A stretch of 64,000 nucleotides of DNA, from positions 43,016,983 to 43,080,982 of the forward strand of contig CM060306.1 in NCBI GenBank assembly GCA_030674185.1. Reading direction: 5' to 3'. This document shows positions 22,613 to 34,215 of the stretch, piece by piece. The notes under the pieces are model-generated. The model saw nothing but the letters and a program-made list of their open reading frames with translations. It was not told the origin of the DNA and did no database searches. Position 1 is the first letter of the stretch; each line of letters starts with the position of its first letter. The stretch comes from Monoplex corrugatus. Its lineage: Eukaryota; Mollusca; Gastropoda; Littorinimorpha; Ranellidae. Made by a program: the position numbers and the translations under genes.

Positions 22613-23652
22613 ATGGAGTTGTGGGAATTTTTTTTTAAAAACGAAATTGAAACTTGAAAAGATGGTTGTACCTTTTTTTTTTCTTTTTTTTTTTAAATGA
22701 GTTAATTTGGTGTGCGTGCTGTTGGCCGGCCATGATAATGTTATCTAGATGTCGGCTGTTGTAAAAGCTGTATGAAAATCCAACTGCATTTTGCTGCCTT
22801 TTGCTCTTTAAGAACATTTTACCGTCTTTTGCGGAGTGTGTGTGTCTGTTTATATTGTCTGTTAGAGTGTGTGCACGCGCATGTGTGTATGTGTGTAAGA
22901 CATGTGCGAGGTGCGTGCTTTGTTATAATTGTTTTTGTTTTTTTGGGGGGCGCGGTTGTTAGTGTGTGGTTGTCTGTTTATATTGTCTGTGTCTAGAGTG
23001 TGTGTGTGTGTGTGCACGCGCATGTGTGTGGTGTGTGGTGTTGGTTAAGACATGTGCAAGGTGCGTACTTTGGTGGTGTTTTTTTTTTTGGAGGGGGCCG
23101 GTGGTTATAGTGGGATATGGACGGTGGTTAGCGTCCTGAGTGTGGTTTCTGTGTATGCATGTTTTCGTCGTAGTTTTTCTTTAGTTTTGTTTTTTCTTAG
23201 GTGTGGTAGGGTGTGGCAGATGTTTAGGTCATTTGGCCTTGGGGGTGGTGGTGGGTGAGTATGGTGTGTGTGCATTTTCTAATGGAAGACTTGTGTGTGC
23301 TTGTGTATGTATGGTTGCGTGGTAAAAGACAGACCGCTGTTGATTTAAAATTGTTTCGTTAAAATATTTTAAAAAATGATTTATTTATTGTGTGCCTGTG
23401 TTTCGTCAGTTATGGGTTACTTATGAAACTATTTTTATGACCGTATTTCTGAAAGTTGTAATGCTCCTTTTGTCAATGAACAGTTCGTACTGCATTTTCC
23501 AACACTTTAAAGAATCTTTTCAAGATAGCATGCAATTTTTACATTTTGAAAAGATGTAATGGGATTTCACGTCGTATGACCATGCGTATGGGAAAATGCT
23601 TAAGTTGAGACTTAGAGGTTGGTCGGTTTTTTTTTTTTTTTCATTTTTCATT

Positions 23653-23838
23653 TTAACCCTTTGACTCCACACTATCCACCAATTGCAAAAACGTATCCCT
23701 TTGACTCCCTCACCGTATCCATTCTTCCTGCAGGAAGCTGAAGGTTAGGGTGAGGGAGTCATGGTCAATTTTTTGCTTTGCTAGCATGGTTAACAATGCA
23801 GGATTCTGGTGGACAGGTGGTGGTAGTCAAAGGGCTAA
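23653..23838. mobile_element. Family B MITE, copy 3
   Basis: Same architecture as copy 2: outer TTAACCCTTTGACTCC and GTCAAAGGGCTAA, inner palindrome about CTTCCTGCAGGAAG. Its position within the array D unit matches copy 2, so it was duplicated with the unit rather than inserted afresh. Confidence 0.8.
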
Positions 23839-24573
23839 ACGGAGTGTTGTGAGAATTTTTTTAAAAACTAAATTGAAACTTGAAAGAATGGTTGTACATT
23901 TTTATTCCATTTTTTTAAATTGAGTTAATTTGTAGTGTGTGTGCTGTTGGCCATGATAATGTTATCTAGATGTCGGCTGTTCTGTAAGAAATATGAAAAT
24001 CTGCGTTTTCCTGCCTTTTTGCTATTGAAGGAAAACATTTTACCCTCTTTTGCGGAGTGTTGTGTGTGTGTGGTTATGTGTGTGTTTACTTTGTCTGTGT
24101 CGTGTGTGCGTGTGAACGCGCATGTGTGTGGTGCATGCGTGTGTGTGTGTGTGCGTGTGTGTGTAAGACATGTGCGAGGTGCGTACTTTGTTTTGAATTT
24201 TTTTTTTTTGGGGGGGTGTGGGCTGTTATAGTGGGATACGGACGGCGTTTACCGTCCTAATTGTGGTTTCTGTGTATGGATGTTTATTCGTTAAAATGAT
24301 TTTATTGTGTGACTGTATTTCAATTATGGGTTATTTATGAAACTATTTTGATGACTATTACTGAAAGTTGTAATTAAGCTTTCTGTCAAATGAGAAATTT
24401 GTACTGCATTTTCTAACACTCCTGAAAGAACGTTTTCAAGATGGCGTGCAATTTTTACATTTTGACAGATATAATGGGATTTCACGTCGTATGACCATGC
24501 GTATGGGAAAATGTTTAAATTGAGACTTGGAAGGATTGGTCCGTTTGTTTTTTTCCCCCGTTTTTTTTTTAAT

Positions 24574-24740
24574 TAATCTTGACTCCTGCACACTATCCAC
24601 CAATTGCAAAAACGTATCTCTCTGACTTCCTCACCGTATCCATCTCTCTGCAGGAAGCTGAAGGTTAGGGTGAGGGAATCATGGTCAAGTTTTTGCTTTA
24701 CTAGCATGGTTAACAATGCAGGATTCTGGTGGACAGTTAA
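24574..24740. mobile_element. Family B MITE, copy 4 (eroded)
   Basis: The left end is degraded (TTAATCTTGACTCCTGCA). The inner palindrome around CTGCAGGAAGCTG is kept. The right end is truncated, running GGTGGACAGTTAA directly into the next D unit. Confidence 0.72.
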
Positions 24741-25179
24741 TTTGTAGTGTGCGTGCTGTTGGCCGTAATGTTATCTAGATGTCGGCTGTTCTATAAGCAA
24801 TATGAAAATCTAACTGCATTTTCCTGTCTTTCGCTATTTAAGGAAAACATTTTACCCTCCTTTGTGGAGTGTGATTGTGTATTTATGTTTATGTTTGTGT
24901 ATAGTGTGTGTGTGTGTGTGTGTGTGGGATAAGACATGTGTGAGGTGCGTTTTTTGTTTTGATTTTTTGGGGTGGGGGACGGTTTGTGTGTGGTGCGTGC
25001 GTGTGATTGTGGTGTGTGTGTATTTATATTATGTCTAGTGTGTGTGTGTAACGCTCTTTAAATCTTTTCAAGACATCATCCAATTTTTGACGTTTTTAGA
25101 AGTTATACTGGAATTTCAGCTCGTATGATCATGCGTATGGGAAAATGTTCAGACTTGTATGGATTTTTTTAATAAGTTT

Positions 25180-25372
25180 TTAACCCTTTGACTCCCTTAC
25201 CCTATTCGCCAATTGCGAAAGCATATCCCTTTGACTCCCTCAACCTATCCACCAGCTTCCTGCAGGAAGCTGGAGGTTAGGGTGAGGGAGTCACAGGGTT
25301 TAGTTTTTGCTTTGCTGGCATGGTTGACTGTGAAGGACGCAAGTGGACAGGCGGTGGTATTCAAAGGGTTAA
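25180..25372. mobile_element. Family B MITE, copy 5
   Basis: Outer ends are TTAACCCTTTGACTCCC and TTCAAAGGGTTAA. The inner arms meet at CTTCCTGCAGGAAG (about 25265). Confidence 0.82.
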
Positions 25373-26097
25373 AACGGAGTATTATGGGAATTACTTAAAA
25401 TAAATTTAAACTTGAAAAGATCGTATGTTTTTTTTTCAATTTTTTGATTAAACCCGTGATATGGCTCAAGTAGTCGGCTGGACTAAAGCAATATGAAGTG
25501 AAATGACATTTTTAAATAAACGTGGGGTAGTTTTCAGTGATGTTGGCCATGATAATGTTGGAGACGTCGGCTGTGCTATAAGCAATATGAATTCCAACTG
25601 CATTTTCCTGCGTTTTACAACTTACGGAAAACATTGTCCCGTCTGTTGAGTGTTTTTGTGTTTGTCTTTGTTTTTGTCTGTCTTGTGTTTTTGTGTTGGT
25701 GTGTGCGCGAGCGCGCATGTTTTGGGTGCGTAGGTGTGTTGGGTGCGTGCGTGCGCGAGCGAGCGTGTGTGTGTATATGTGGAAGAGCATGTGTAAGGTG
25801 TGTGCTTTTGGAGTTTGTGTGTGTGCGTGGAGGGGGGATGGAGGACGGTTGAGGTATGGACGGCGAATGTGCAAGTTATTTGTGTATGCATGTTTTTGTT
25901 TCGGGTTTTTTTTTTGTTTTGTCTGTTTTCTAAGTTCATGGGTGAGGTATTGCGAATGTTTAGGTCAGTTGGGGCCGGCGAGTACGCTATGTGTGCATTT
26001 TCTAATGAAGGCTCTATTGTGTGTGAATGTAGATTTATGGTTGCTTGGCAAGGACAGACTGGTTTAAAATTTAATAGTTAAAAATAAACAAAAATGC

Positions 26098-27516
26098 CCT
26101 TTTGAGGATGCCGGGGGGTTTCTTTCAGTATAAATAGTATACCCACCTTCTGGAAATTGTGTGCTAGAAATGCCTCTTTTCTGTCGCTGTTTTTGTCTTC
26201 CACCTTTGCTTTGTCATTTCTTCCCATCATTTTTCGCCTTGCAGGTCCATTCATCTGTATGCGTTCGATCAAGTCTCCTGTACTTTATCTTAGAATTATT
26301 ATTGGGTACATGTATTAAATTCATGTTTTGGTTCTGGTACAATGAGCTATGCGGAAGCAATTTCAAGTACAGGTCTATTTTTGGTTTAGTGCCCTTATAG
26401 TTTAAATTTGTGTTCAGGTATTTTTTTTAATCCCCTCTGCTTCCCCGTTGGGTTGCTTGGGGGGGGGGGGGGGGGGGGCTCTTTCAGTATATATAATAGT
26501 ATCCCCACCTGGAAATTCTGCGCTAGAAATTTGCTCTTTTCTGTCACTCTTTGTTTCTGCCTTGTTGCCTTGCTTTCTGTCATTTCTACTTATTTTCTGC
26601 CTTAATGGTCCATTCACCTGTATTTTTTCGATTGTCTTACGTACTTTTTCTTCGGATTGCTGATTGGGTACATGTATTAAGTGCATTTTTGGCTCTAAGG
26701 AGTGAGATTACCTAACATTTCTTCCACATATAATAATTAATATATTATATGTGGAAGAAATACAATATTAATTATATGTGGAAGACATTTTAGGTAATTT
26801 ATGCCCGTTTTTGTTTTGGTGTCATTATGTATGCTTATGTTTGTATTCAGGTGTTTTTTAAATCTCCCCTGTGCGGTAAATCGGACGGAATGGTCCTACA
26901 CCTGGGGCATGTACTTAAGATTATGTGCGCGAATGCATTGATATGTGTACTTAATTTTGTTGTTGTTGAAGTTTTGCGTTTTGAAGCGGTTATACCCTGA
27001 CATGGCTCTGCGCAGTTGGCTGGACTTTAAACAATAAAAAAAAAGTGCATTTTTGGCTCTAGGGAGATGATATATGCGGAAGCGATTTTAGATAATTTAT
27101 GCCTGTTTTTGTTTTGGTGCCCTTATGTATGCTAATATTTGTATTCAGGTGTTTTTTTAAATCTCCCCTGTGGTCAACGCCGGGGGCATGTCCTTAGATT
27201 ATGTGCGTGAATGCATTGATATGTGTACTTTTTTTTTCTTTTTCCTGTTGGGAGTTTTGTGCGTTTTGAAGTGGTTATAGCCCTGATATGGCTCTACGCA
27301 GTCGGCTGGGCTTTAAACAACAATAATGTTATTCAGGTGTTTTTAAACTGTGATAAATTGGACAGAACGAACAACGCCAGAGGCATGTCCTAAGATTATG
27401 TGCGCGAATGCATTGATATGTGCACTTAAATGTTTGTATTTCCTGTTGAATTGTATTCCTGTTGAATTGTTTGAAACGGTTATAGCTCTGATATGCTCTA
27501 CTGAGTCAGCTGGACT
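26098..27516 (+). mobile_element. Head-to-tail cluster of four repeat A copies
   Basis: Segments at about 26098-26443 (5' two-thirds), 26444-27035 (full, with a run of 17 G after its opening and a 90 bp foldback insert), 27047-27335 (3' half) and 27336-27516 (3' third). Each 3' end carries a form of 'tcggctggactttaaac'. Partial copies breaking at different points suggest unequal exchange or repeated insertion into existing copies. Confidence 0.75.
26707..26798. repeat. Foldback insertion inside repeat A
   Basis: An 18 bp arm, atttcttccacatataat (26717-26734), is perfectly inverted at 26744-26761. A third partial copy of the arm lies at 26771-26785. Outer words attacctaa (26707-26715) and ttaggtaat (26790-26798) are also inverted. 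Other repeat A copies have only about 20 bp here. Confidence 0.8.
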
Positions 27517-27683
27517 TTAACCCTTTGACTCCCACACCCTGTACACCAGAATCGTGCATTGCAACCATGCTAGCAAAACAAACTTAACTTTCTCACCCTA
27601 TCCACCAGCTTCCTGCAAGAAGCAGGGTTGGATGGAGTCAGTTTTTGCAGCTAGTGGATAGGGTAAGGGAGCCAAAGGTTTAA
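27517..27683. mobile_element. Family B MITE, copy 6
   Basis: TTAACCCTTTGACTCCCACA begins exactly at the end of a repeat A copy. The inner arms (CACCCTATCCACCAGCTTCCTGCA and its worn inverse) are shortened, and the right end is worn (GCCAAAGGTTTAA). Confidence 0.75.
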
Positions 27684-30575
27684 AACGATAAGTGCGTGAG
27701 GGCTGTCCAAGTCGAGATGAATTGTTTGGGGGAAGATAATTTTGTGTACATGTATTGACGGTAGTAATAAAAGTATTTTGTCAAGTGAAGATTCAGACTA
27801 CGTGTTGTCTTTCGAGTTTTATCCGTGAGATACCCCTACCCTCGTGTTTCTTGCTATTAATGCAAATGTGTTGTTTTTTCTAATGAGCGTTTATGAAATT
27901 GCAACATGGCTGTGTGCCTGCGTGTGTGTTGATCTAATCAATATCCACACTGCCCACACCACACATACCACCCTGAACAATCAAGTTGCCAAAGTCAAAC
28001 CAACAGTCTGACAAATGGGCATCAGTAACTCAATGCTGCGGATGTCCCCAAACCAACACGCGGCACTGATCTTAAGTGGGGTAACTCGTTAGTGGGCAAG
28101 CCAATGCTAGAGTTGCAACCCCTGAACGCGATACACAAGCACGTCTCATAATTACTCGACACGTTGTGTGCGCGCGCGCGTGCCTTCCGTGCGTGTACGT
28201 GTGTGTGTGCGCGCGTGCGCCTGATAATTAGGTTCCTTTTAGTAAAATGTTGTGAACGCATAAGTATGGTCCAGTATTTGGACCAGCCTGGTCCAAAATG
28301 TGAACATTTATTTGAACATCTCATATTAGTCTGTACAGGTTTATAATATTATATAGGTACGGTCGTACCTATGCAACGCAAGGTTACATGTGTCAGGAAG
28401 GATTTGTGTGGTTTGTAGACCAATTTTGACGAAAGTTAGAAGTCCTGTTTTGCATGCAGTCCAATATTTCACGTTTGGAGTAATTTTTTTTTAAATATAC
28501 AAAGCACTACATCTCTGCTACTTTTAAAAATCTAATCCAATAAAATTTAAGACGTACGTATCATGTAATTAAACAAATAAGAAAAAAAATCGATCATCGA
28601 TTTGAGTAAAATCCCTTGGGTCATGATAAAAGAACACAAAAATAGACCAATAAAATGGCCTGATCTTTTATTTCTGATTAAAACTTGCTTAAAGCAAAAT
28701 CGAACCACAAACACAAGGTTATTAATGTGTTCTGTTAATTACTTGTTTTCGTGGTCGTATTATTTATCAGCAGAAGATTTAAAACGTCGAAATGCATGTG
28801 CTTTTGTGTCTCTGTGTTGTGTTCCATACAATAAGAGACACAGATTGAGCGTGTTTTGTTGTGACAAGCTGCCCATACCAGTTTATAAGGTTTCTTTAAA
28901 GCACTGCATGAAATGCTAAACTGCTGTCATTGATGATGCAGAAGACACTGATAACTTTCAGGGTTGTTTTTGTTTTTGACACGTACATTTTCCGTTGGAA
29001 AGAGTCCGTCTCAAGCTACTCGCCAAAATATTTATCATAATTATCACAACCATAAATCGCCAGTGGTGGGTCAGTTAAATCAAACGTTTGTCTACGTCAG
29101 TCTATCATAAGAAAGCCAAGTGGGCATTTTTTGCATGCTTAGTGTTCCTGTGACAGAAGCGTACTTTGACTTTTTTTTGCTTATCGTAAAACTGCCGACT
29201 TTGTGGAATAAGCAATAAGTTGTTAACTCCATCTAATTGTAACTGCCGTTTCCATAAAATGGGTTGATTAGCGAGTCGGTTACTCTAACGTTAACTAAAG
29301 ACACCCGAGGTTTCTCGATGGACCTAGAATAACAATGCCTCACTACTGACTGGACAAACCCCTCCCAGTTCCCAAACCCCCACGGGAGCCCTTTCGCCAT
29401 GCAAAGGTGGTGGGGGTGGGGGGAGCTGTCCATGCTCTGTATGACCCATTCGTACCGAGTCATCATTTACCTTGCTTATTTAACCCGAATAGCAAGATAG
29501 GGAGATGACAAGGCCCAGGACATTGCCACACAACACACACCAGCCAAATTTGATTCAGCTACCGGACCACGAGAAACTTAAGAGTCCTCCTTTGCCTAAC
29601 TCGGGGCCTTCATCTCTCTACTGAGCAGCCTGTCCAGCCACTAGTTCGCACAGCTGCCAGCTTTTTTGCCGTTACTATAGTCTCGACACCTAGCAATCAA
29701 AAGCTGCTTACGTTGCTTTACCACAGCCACAGAGGGCGTGCGTACGATCACACAGACACAGCCTGTTTTGCTTTTTAGCTAAGTCTGACATGCATACAAA
29801 GGGATTCCAAGTTTGCTGTCCCCAGAACTTTCCCTGCAATCGTCATGTCTGATTCCTTGAAGCCAATACAACGGTGCTGATTTCGTAAAATGGGCAGGGT
29901 TTTGCCGACTATGTTCAATCGGAAATACACCTGTCTAATGTGCGTAACAGGCAATTTCACAACTTTGGCACAACATGCAGGCTTCATTTGGTAGACAGGC
30001 ACGTGACTCCAGCATGGTTCCTTCTGTCATATTTCTCTTTGTTTAATTTGTTTTCTTTCTTCAGTATTTCACACTTTTGACACAGTAATTTCCTTGGTAT
30101 TTACTCGGTATAAGATACATTGCCTCGGACTGTATGTATTAAGGTCATGACTGGTACAAGTTATTTTCTACTGCTTCTGGGGCGTTCACCAGTAGATGTG
30201 CGCATATTGTGTGTTGTTGTAATAGTTTCAGCACAATTTCAGCTTCAGCAAATTCATGATATCGAATAATATACATCATGGTCTAGAATGAAATGGTTTG
30301 ATCAAGCTTTGTTGTTTGGTCTTAACTTTCTACGCAAGAATATTTTGCACAAGTTTTACTTAATAATGGAATCGAGCCTTATGACTGTAACGGATATATT
30401 CAACTCCAGATTCATTTGAAAACAAGTGCCCTTTTCGCATCGCCGACACCTCTGCAGTATTCCTCCCTCCCAGATATCTTCAGTCACTACTGTCTTTCCA
30501 TGAATTAATTCATTTCAACTGATTTTTTTGGATAGGGCAGGAGCGAAACAATACGTCAAATCACCAAATACTTAC
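27684..30575. other. No exon recognised; repeat C fragment at 29425-29600
   Basis: The piece 'agggagatgacaaggccca' with 'gccacacaac' and 'accggacca' (29425-29600) matches 42350-42515, defining a two-copy repeat C. A GC/CA alternating tract lies at 28162-28220. Nothing else coding or repetitive is identified. This may be intron or 3' sequence of the minus-strand mosaic gene. Confidence 0.5.
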
Positions 30576-30767
30576 CTATACAGGTGAGACTTCCCAGTCC
30601 CCAGCGTCCATTCTTTTCACAAGTCACAACATCAATCCCATTTGTGGAAGATCCTTCTTTAGTAAATCCTGGTGTGCAGCTGAAGATGAAGGAAGCGTTC
30701 AGACGTGTGGAATTGGGAGGTGAAAAGTTTGCTCCACCAATGTTGCCTACGTCCCCACAGTCAACAA
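30576..30767 (-). CDS. Sushi (CCP) exon, last seen in the window
   Basis: 192 bp, phase 1 to phase 1, between tgttcag and gtaagt. One sushi module of about 60 residues with four cysteines: VDCGDVGNIGG at the start, FIFSCTPGF in the middle, VVTCEKNGRWGLG with the conserved Trp, and SLTC at the end. Two sequons (NST, NAS). Because it ends in phase 1 with a normal donor, at least one further exon must follow, but none is recognisable between 1 and 30575. The next intron may therefore exceed 30 kb, or the gene may continue in a form I cannot see. Confidence 0.9.
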
Positions 30768-32633
30768 CTGAACAGACAGAAGATTTGTTATTGCTTATTA
30801 AAATAAAAATAATCTGTATAAAAAATACTGTTTGACAATGCCACAAGAATTATTTGAATGAATCCCACACTTGGCATTACGAGCATACTGGCTAAGGTAA
30901 CATGACCTTAAGAATTTACTGAATAATTACGCATTTTATTGCTATTTCAATGTTAATCTAAATATCAGTGTTTGTATACTTGTTGCTGCAGCTGGCAAAT
31001 ATTCCCTAATTGAGATATTAGTCATCTCTATCCTTTTGCTGACAGTATATGTATAGTGACCAAATTTGTGTGAAGGGTAGCTGACAACAGAAGCATGATG
31101 GCATGATGAGAATCAAAACAAAATCTTGTCATTTTCAGTTCTAGTTTGAAAGAATTCCTTAGGGTAAACTGCACCGCCATGCGCCTGTTATGAAGACCAG
31201 GATCTTGCATCATAAAGATACGTGCTTGAAAGTTTGTTTGTTTCTTGTTATAGATTGTGTTTTGCTTTGCAGGTTTGGTAAGGGCATAATGCTTTTCCAC
31301 GCGATTTTTGTTGATACTGTGAATTGGCTAATGTTTGTTTTGTTTGATTTGGTAACGGCATAATGTTTTCAGATTTAACCAAACCACTGTGATCTAATGT
31401 AAATTGGAGTTTAGAAGATCTACATTTATACGAACATAAACAAACAAACAAACAAACAAACAAAATCAATAGAAGAAACGAGATATCTAAAGAAACACAA
31501 AGATAAGACAGAGAAGAAAGAACGAGTCGACAGCTGTTCACTGGCATTGTTGATATTTGATGTAACCTTTCAGCTTGTACTCCAGCTCTCTCCAACTGAA
31601 AAGTTTTAGTACATGATGAATCAATACAGAAAAATGAAAACGAACGTCCTTATCTATATGTGTAATCGCTTCTGCTTTTACAGAGATACACATACTGTTT
31701 TCTTTGCTTTGCAAAAAAGGGGAATTGGAAGGTAAAGCTTTTACATGATTGTGTGTAGCAAGAAACCCTGGGACGAGGTGGATAGCAGAAGATTTCTTGA
31801 AATAACAGACTTTCTGGAGTATTTTGACTCTAAACTCATTACACTCTGGGGCCAGGCCGCTTTCAGGTCAACAGCACTGAATGCCCTCCTGTTGTCGTCA
31901 TTTTTTTCCCTTTTTTGTTGGGTTTGAACCCGCGCCTGTTCCTCTTTTGCACATGCGGCTGGCACGCTGATTTTCTGGCGTTTGGCCTGTACACATTTTT
32001 ATCACAATAATCAGCACGGGTGCCCTTTGCACTGTGGTTTGACTCCTGGCCTTGGTTTTACGATGTTTCATCTGTTGGCGCTGTACACACTTTTTCCCAT
32101 TAATCACTTTTCATACAGCCCTTCTTCGTCCTGTAGATTTTTATGTCCCTCTCGGGAGAGAATCTCCTTCTATGGACAAAATAATGAGAATTCTATTTAT
32201 TCCGTATTCATAGTGTGGAGTTGATTTTTAGTCATTATCAGGTTGGCGCCAGTAGATTCATTATTCCCTCCCCTGATGCATGAGTTCAATACACATCTCA
32301 TGATTCTGTACTTGTAATAATCACCTCCTGAATTACATAGAACCTATAAGTCATGCATTAGTGTAATCTTTTAGATATACGCTATATGAAAAACGAGCAG
32401 GGATTGGACATTTACACACTGTAGGGCGTGGGCAAGAAAAAGGCAAGCAGCAACTATGGAACGGGTGTGTGTGTGTATCCTCCAGTTTAGTAATGTCTAT
32501 AGAACAAATCCACATCCATTGCTAAATCGTACAGTACAGAATGTTTCTTGTCCTGTTTTCCAAGGAAGATTCAAAAGTTTAGTACTTCAGTCATGCAACA
32601 TCACACATAGCTGCATCCCACCACATACTATAC

Positions 32634-32831
32634 CTGGACAATAAGGCTTATCTCCCTGCAACTCAAAAGTGTCGGTCTTCGCATCGAAAGCACAGAAAAG
32701 AGTCTTGTTGTAGGCCGTATTTGTTGACTCTGAGTTACATTCCAGCACGACCTTTTCTCCTGGATTTGTAGTGCTGTTGGGGTAGATGTTCAACACTAAA
32801 CCGGTTGCTACCAAAGCCTCACAAGTTACAG
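32634..32831 (-). CDS. Sushi (CCP) exon
   Basis: 198 bp, phase 1-1, acceptor gttacag and donor gtatag. Cysteines fall in the sushi pattern: TCEALVATG, VVLECNSES, KTLFCAF and KPYCPG. The usual Trp between the third and fourth cysteine is absent (region TFELQGDK), so this is a divergent module. Sequons NST and NKT are present. The intron on its 5' side contains a short tandem repeat (32910-33045). Confidence 0.85.
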
Positions 32832-32909
32832 CTGTAACAGTGAAAAGAAAAGTTCTAACTTAGTAAAATCATTTAAAAGATGACACTTTTACAGCTATCA
32901 ACATTAACT

Positions 32910-33045
32910 GTAATTTTGTTTTGCCACAAACTTAAACTGTATTTTTTTACCACAAACTTAAACTGTATTTGTTTGCCACAAACTTAAACTGTAATTCTTT
33001 TTTGCCACAAACTTAAACTGTAATTTATTTGCACACAAACTTTTC
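32910..33045. repeat. Tandem repeat, ~28 bp unit, about four copies
   Basis: The unit 'ccacaaacttaaactgta' plus a T-rich spacer is repeated four to five times in an intron of the mosaic gene. Confidence 0.9.
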
Positions 33046-33596
33046 TCCCCATTTCCACAACAGCCCCAACCTCGGCAGATATACACACAATCTTGACACT
33101 GTAGAAGAAACAATTTTACTTGTACCTATCCAAAAAGTCATCGATGCTCGTTTGGAGAAATGTGTTAATAAACCGTCTGGTAAAAATGAGTCCATGAATT
33201 GCTCAGACATCTTTCCTAAACGTTTGTGACAAATTTGTTTGCTAGATAACAAACACTGAGTAATCTCAAGTAGCATGTGCATTTATGACCCACAACAAAG
33301 CCGGTCTCCTTCCCCATATACAGAACAAATCCAGCCTAGACGGCACACAAAAATTTTGCTTCCACAGGCTTGTCTCCTGAAACACGCTCAGGCAAATTAA
33401 CACCACCAGTTCATCGATCATTTGAAGGAATCATTGCTTTTTCAGGAAAATACGAATAAGAATAAGAATGTGATGTACGAGAATAAATCAATGCCTAGAG
33501 CCCCTTTTCCAAGAAAAAAATATAAAATAGAATTTAATCTATGCATGTTGATGTTCGTTTGAGGTGATTTTGTTAAAGAATATCACATATACTCAC

Positions 33597-33778
33597 GTTC
33601 GCATATTGGAGTGTTCGTGCCCCAGTCAGACTCAGTACAACTCAGCTTTGAAGGTAAACCGGCTTTCAGTTTATACCCAAAGTCACATCTATACTCTACA
33701 CTATCATCAAAATCAAATGTGGTCCTCGACGTTAACGCTCGACCATTGGTGACATTGGTGGGGGACCACACGTCCGAG
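33597..33778 (-). CDS. Sushi (CCP) exon with a one-base frame break
   Basis: 182 bp between tgtttcag and gtgagt; the phase 1-1 pattern of the gene requires 183. The start reads R-TCGPP in the frame set by the acceptor, the typical sushi opening. The rest (NVTNGRALTS, VEYRCDFGYK, SKLSCTESDWG, TPIC) is in a different frame. The switch falls at a run of five C (G on the plus strand, 33760-33764), where one extra C would restore the frame. Either the assembly lost a homopolymer base or this allele is broken. All four cysteines and the Trp are otherwise present. Confidence 0.85.
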
Positions 33779-33840
33779 CTGAAACAAAATCAACAATGTA
33801 AATATGTAAAAAGAGACAAACAGCACAACAAAACATGTTT

Positions 33841-34092
33841 TTAACCCTTTGATTCCCGCCACCTGCATTGTCAACTATACTAGCAAAGCAAAAACTTAAC
33901 CCTTTGATTCCCTCAACCTACCCTATGCGTGCAATCATAACACTGTCAAAGAAACACTTTTGCTCGTACTTAACAGTCATATGTTAATAAATCGTCCGGT
34001 AAAAAATTGAGTCCATGAATAGGTTGAGGGAGTCAAAGGGTAACGTTTTTGCGGTTAGTGGATAGGGTGCGGTGCGGGAGTCAAAGGGTTAA
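33841..34092. mobile_element. Family B MITE, copy 7, with foreign sequence in its centre
   Basis: Outer ends TTAACCCTTTGATTCCCGCC and GGAGTCAAAGGGTTAA. The usual inner hairpin tip is replaced by about 95 bp resembling intron sequence at 33095-33200 ('gtcaaagaaacacttttgct', 'ttaataaatcgtccggtaaaa', 'tgagtccatgaat'). Confidence 0.75.
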
Positions 34093-34104
34093 ACTTGAAA
34101 ATAT

Positions 34105-34215
34105 ATTTCAACTTTCTTCTCTTCCTCTTCCTGAACATAAAGCATTTTTTTCCTCTTCCTGAGCATAAAGCAGTTCTTCCTCTTCTTGAACATAAAGCAA
34201 TTCGTGCTTGAAATT
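34105..34215. repeat. Tandem repeat, three ~33 bp units
   Basis: Three units of 'cttcctcttcctgaacataaagca' type (taken in parts) lie in an intron. Confidence 0.8.

Larger units (their letters stand above)
21973..26090. repeat. Array of five large tandem units (array D)
   Basis: A core with 'gttaatttg', 'gtgctgttggcc', 'gtcggctg' and '(a)gcaatatgaaa' recurs near 22032, 22698, 23921, 24736 and 25524. Each core is followed by 'gaaaacattttacc'-like sequence and a TG-rich stretch; the inner units also have 'gacatgtgcgaggtgcg' and 'cgtatgaccatgcgtatggg'. Four of the inter-core segments also contain a family B MITE. Spacing is uneven (about 0.66, 1.22, 0.82 and 0.79 kb) because the TG tracts and internal segments vary. 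No ORF is conserved between units. Confidence 0.82.
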
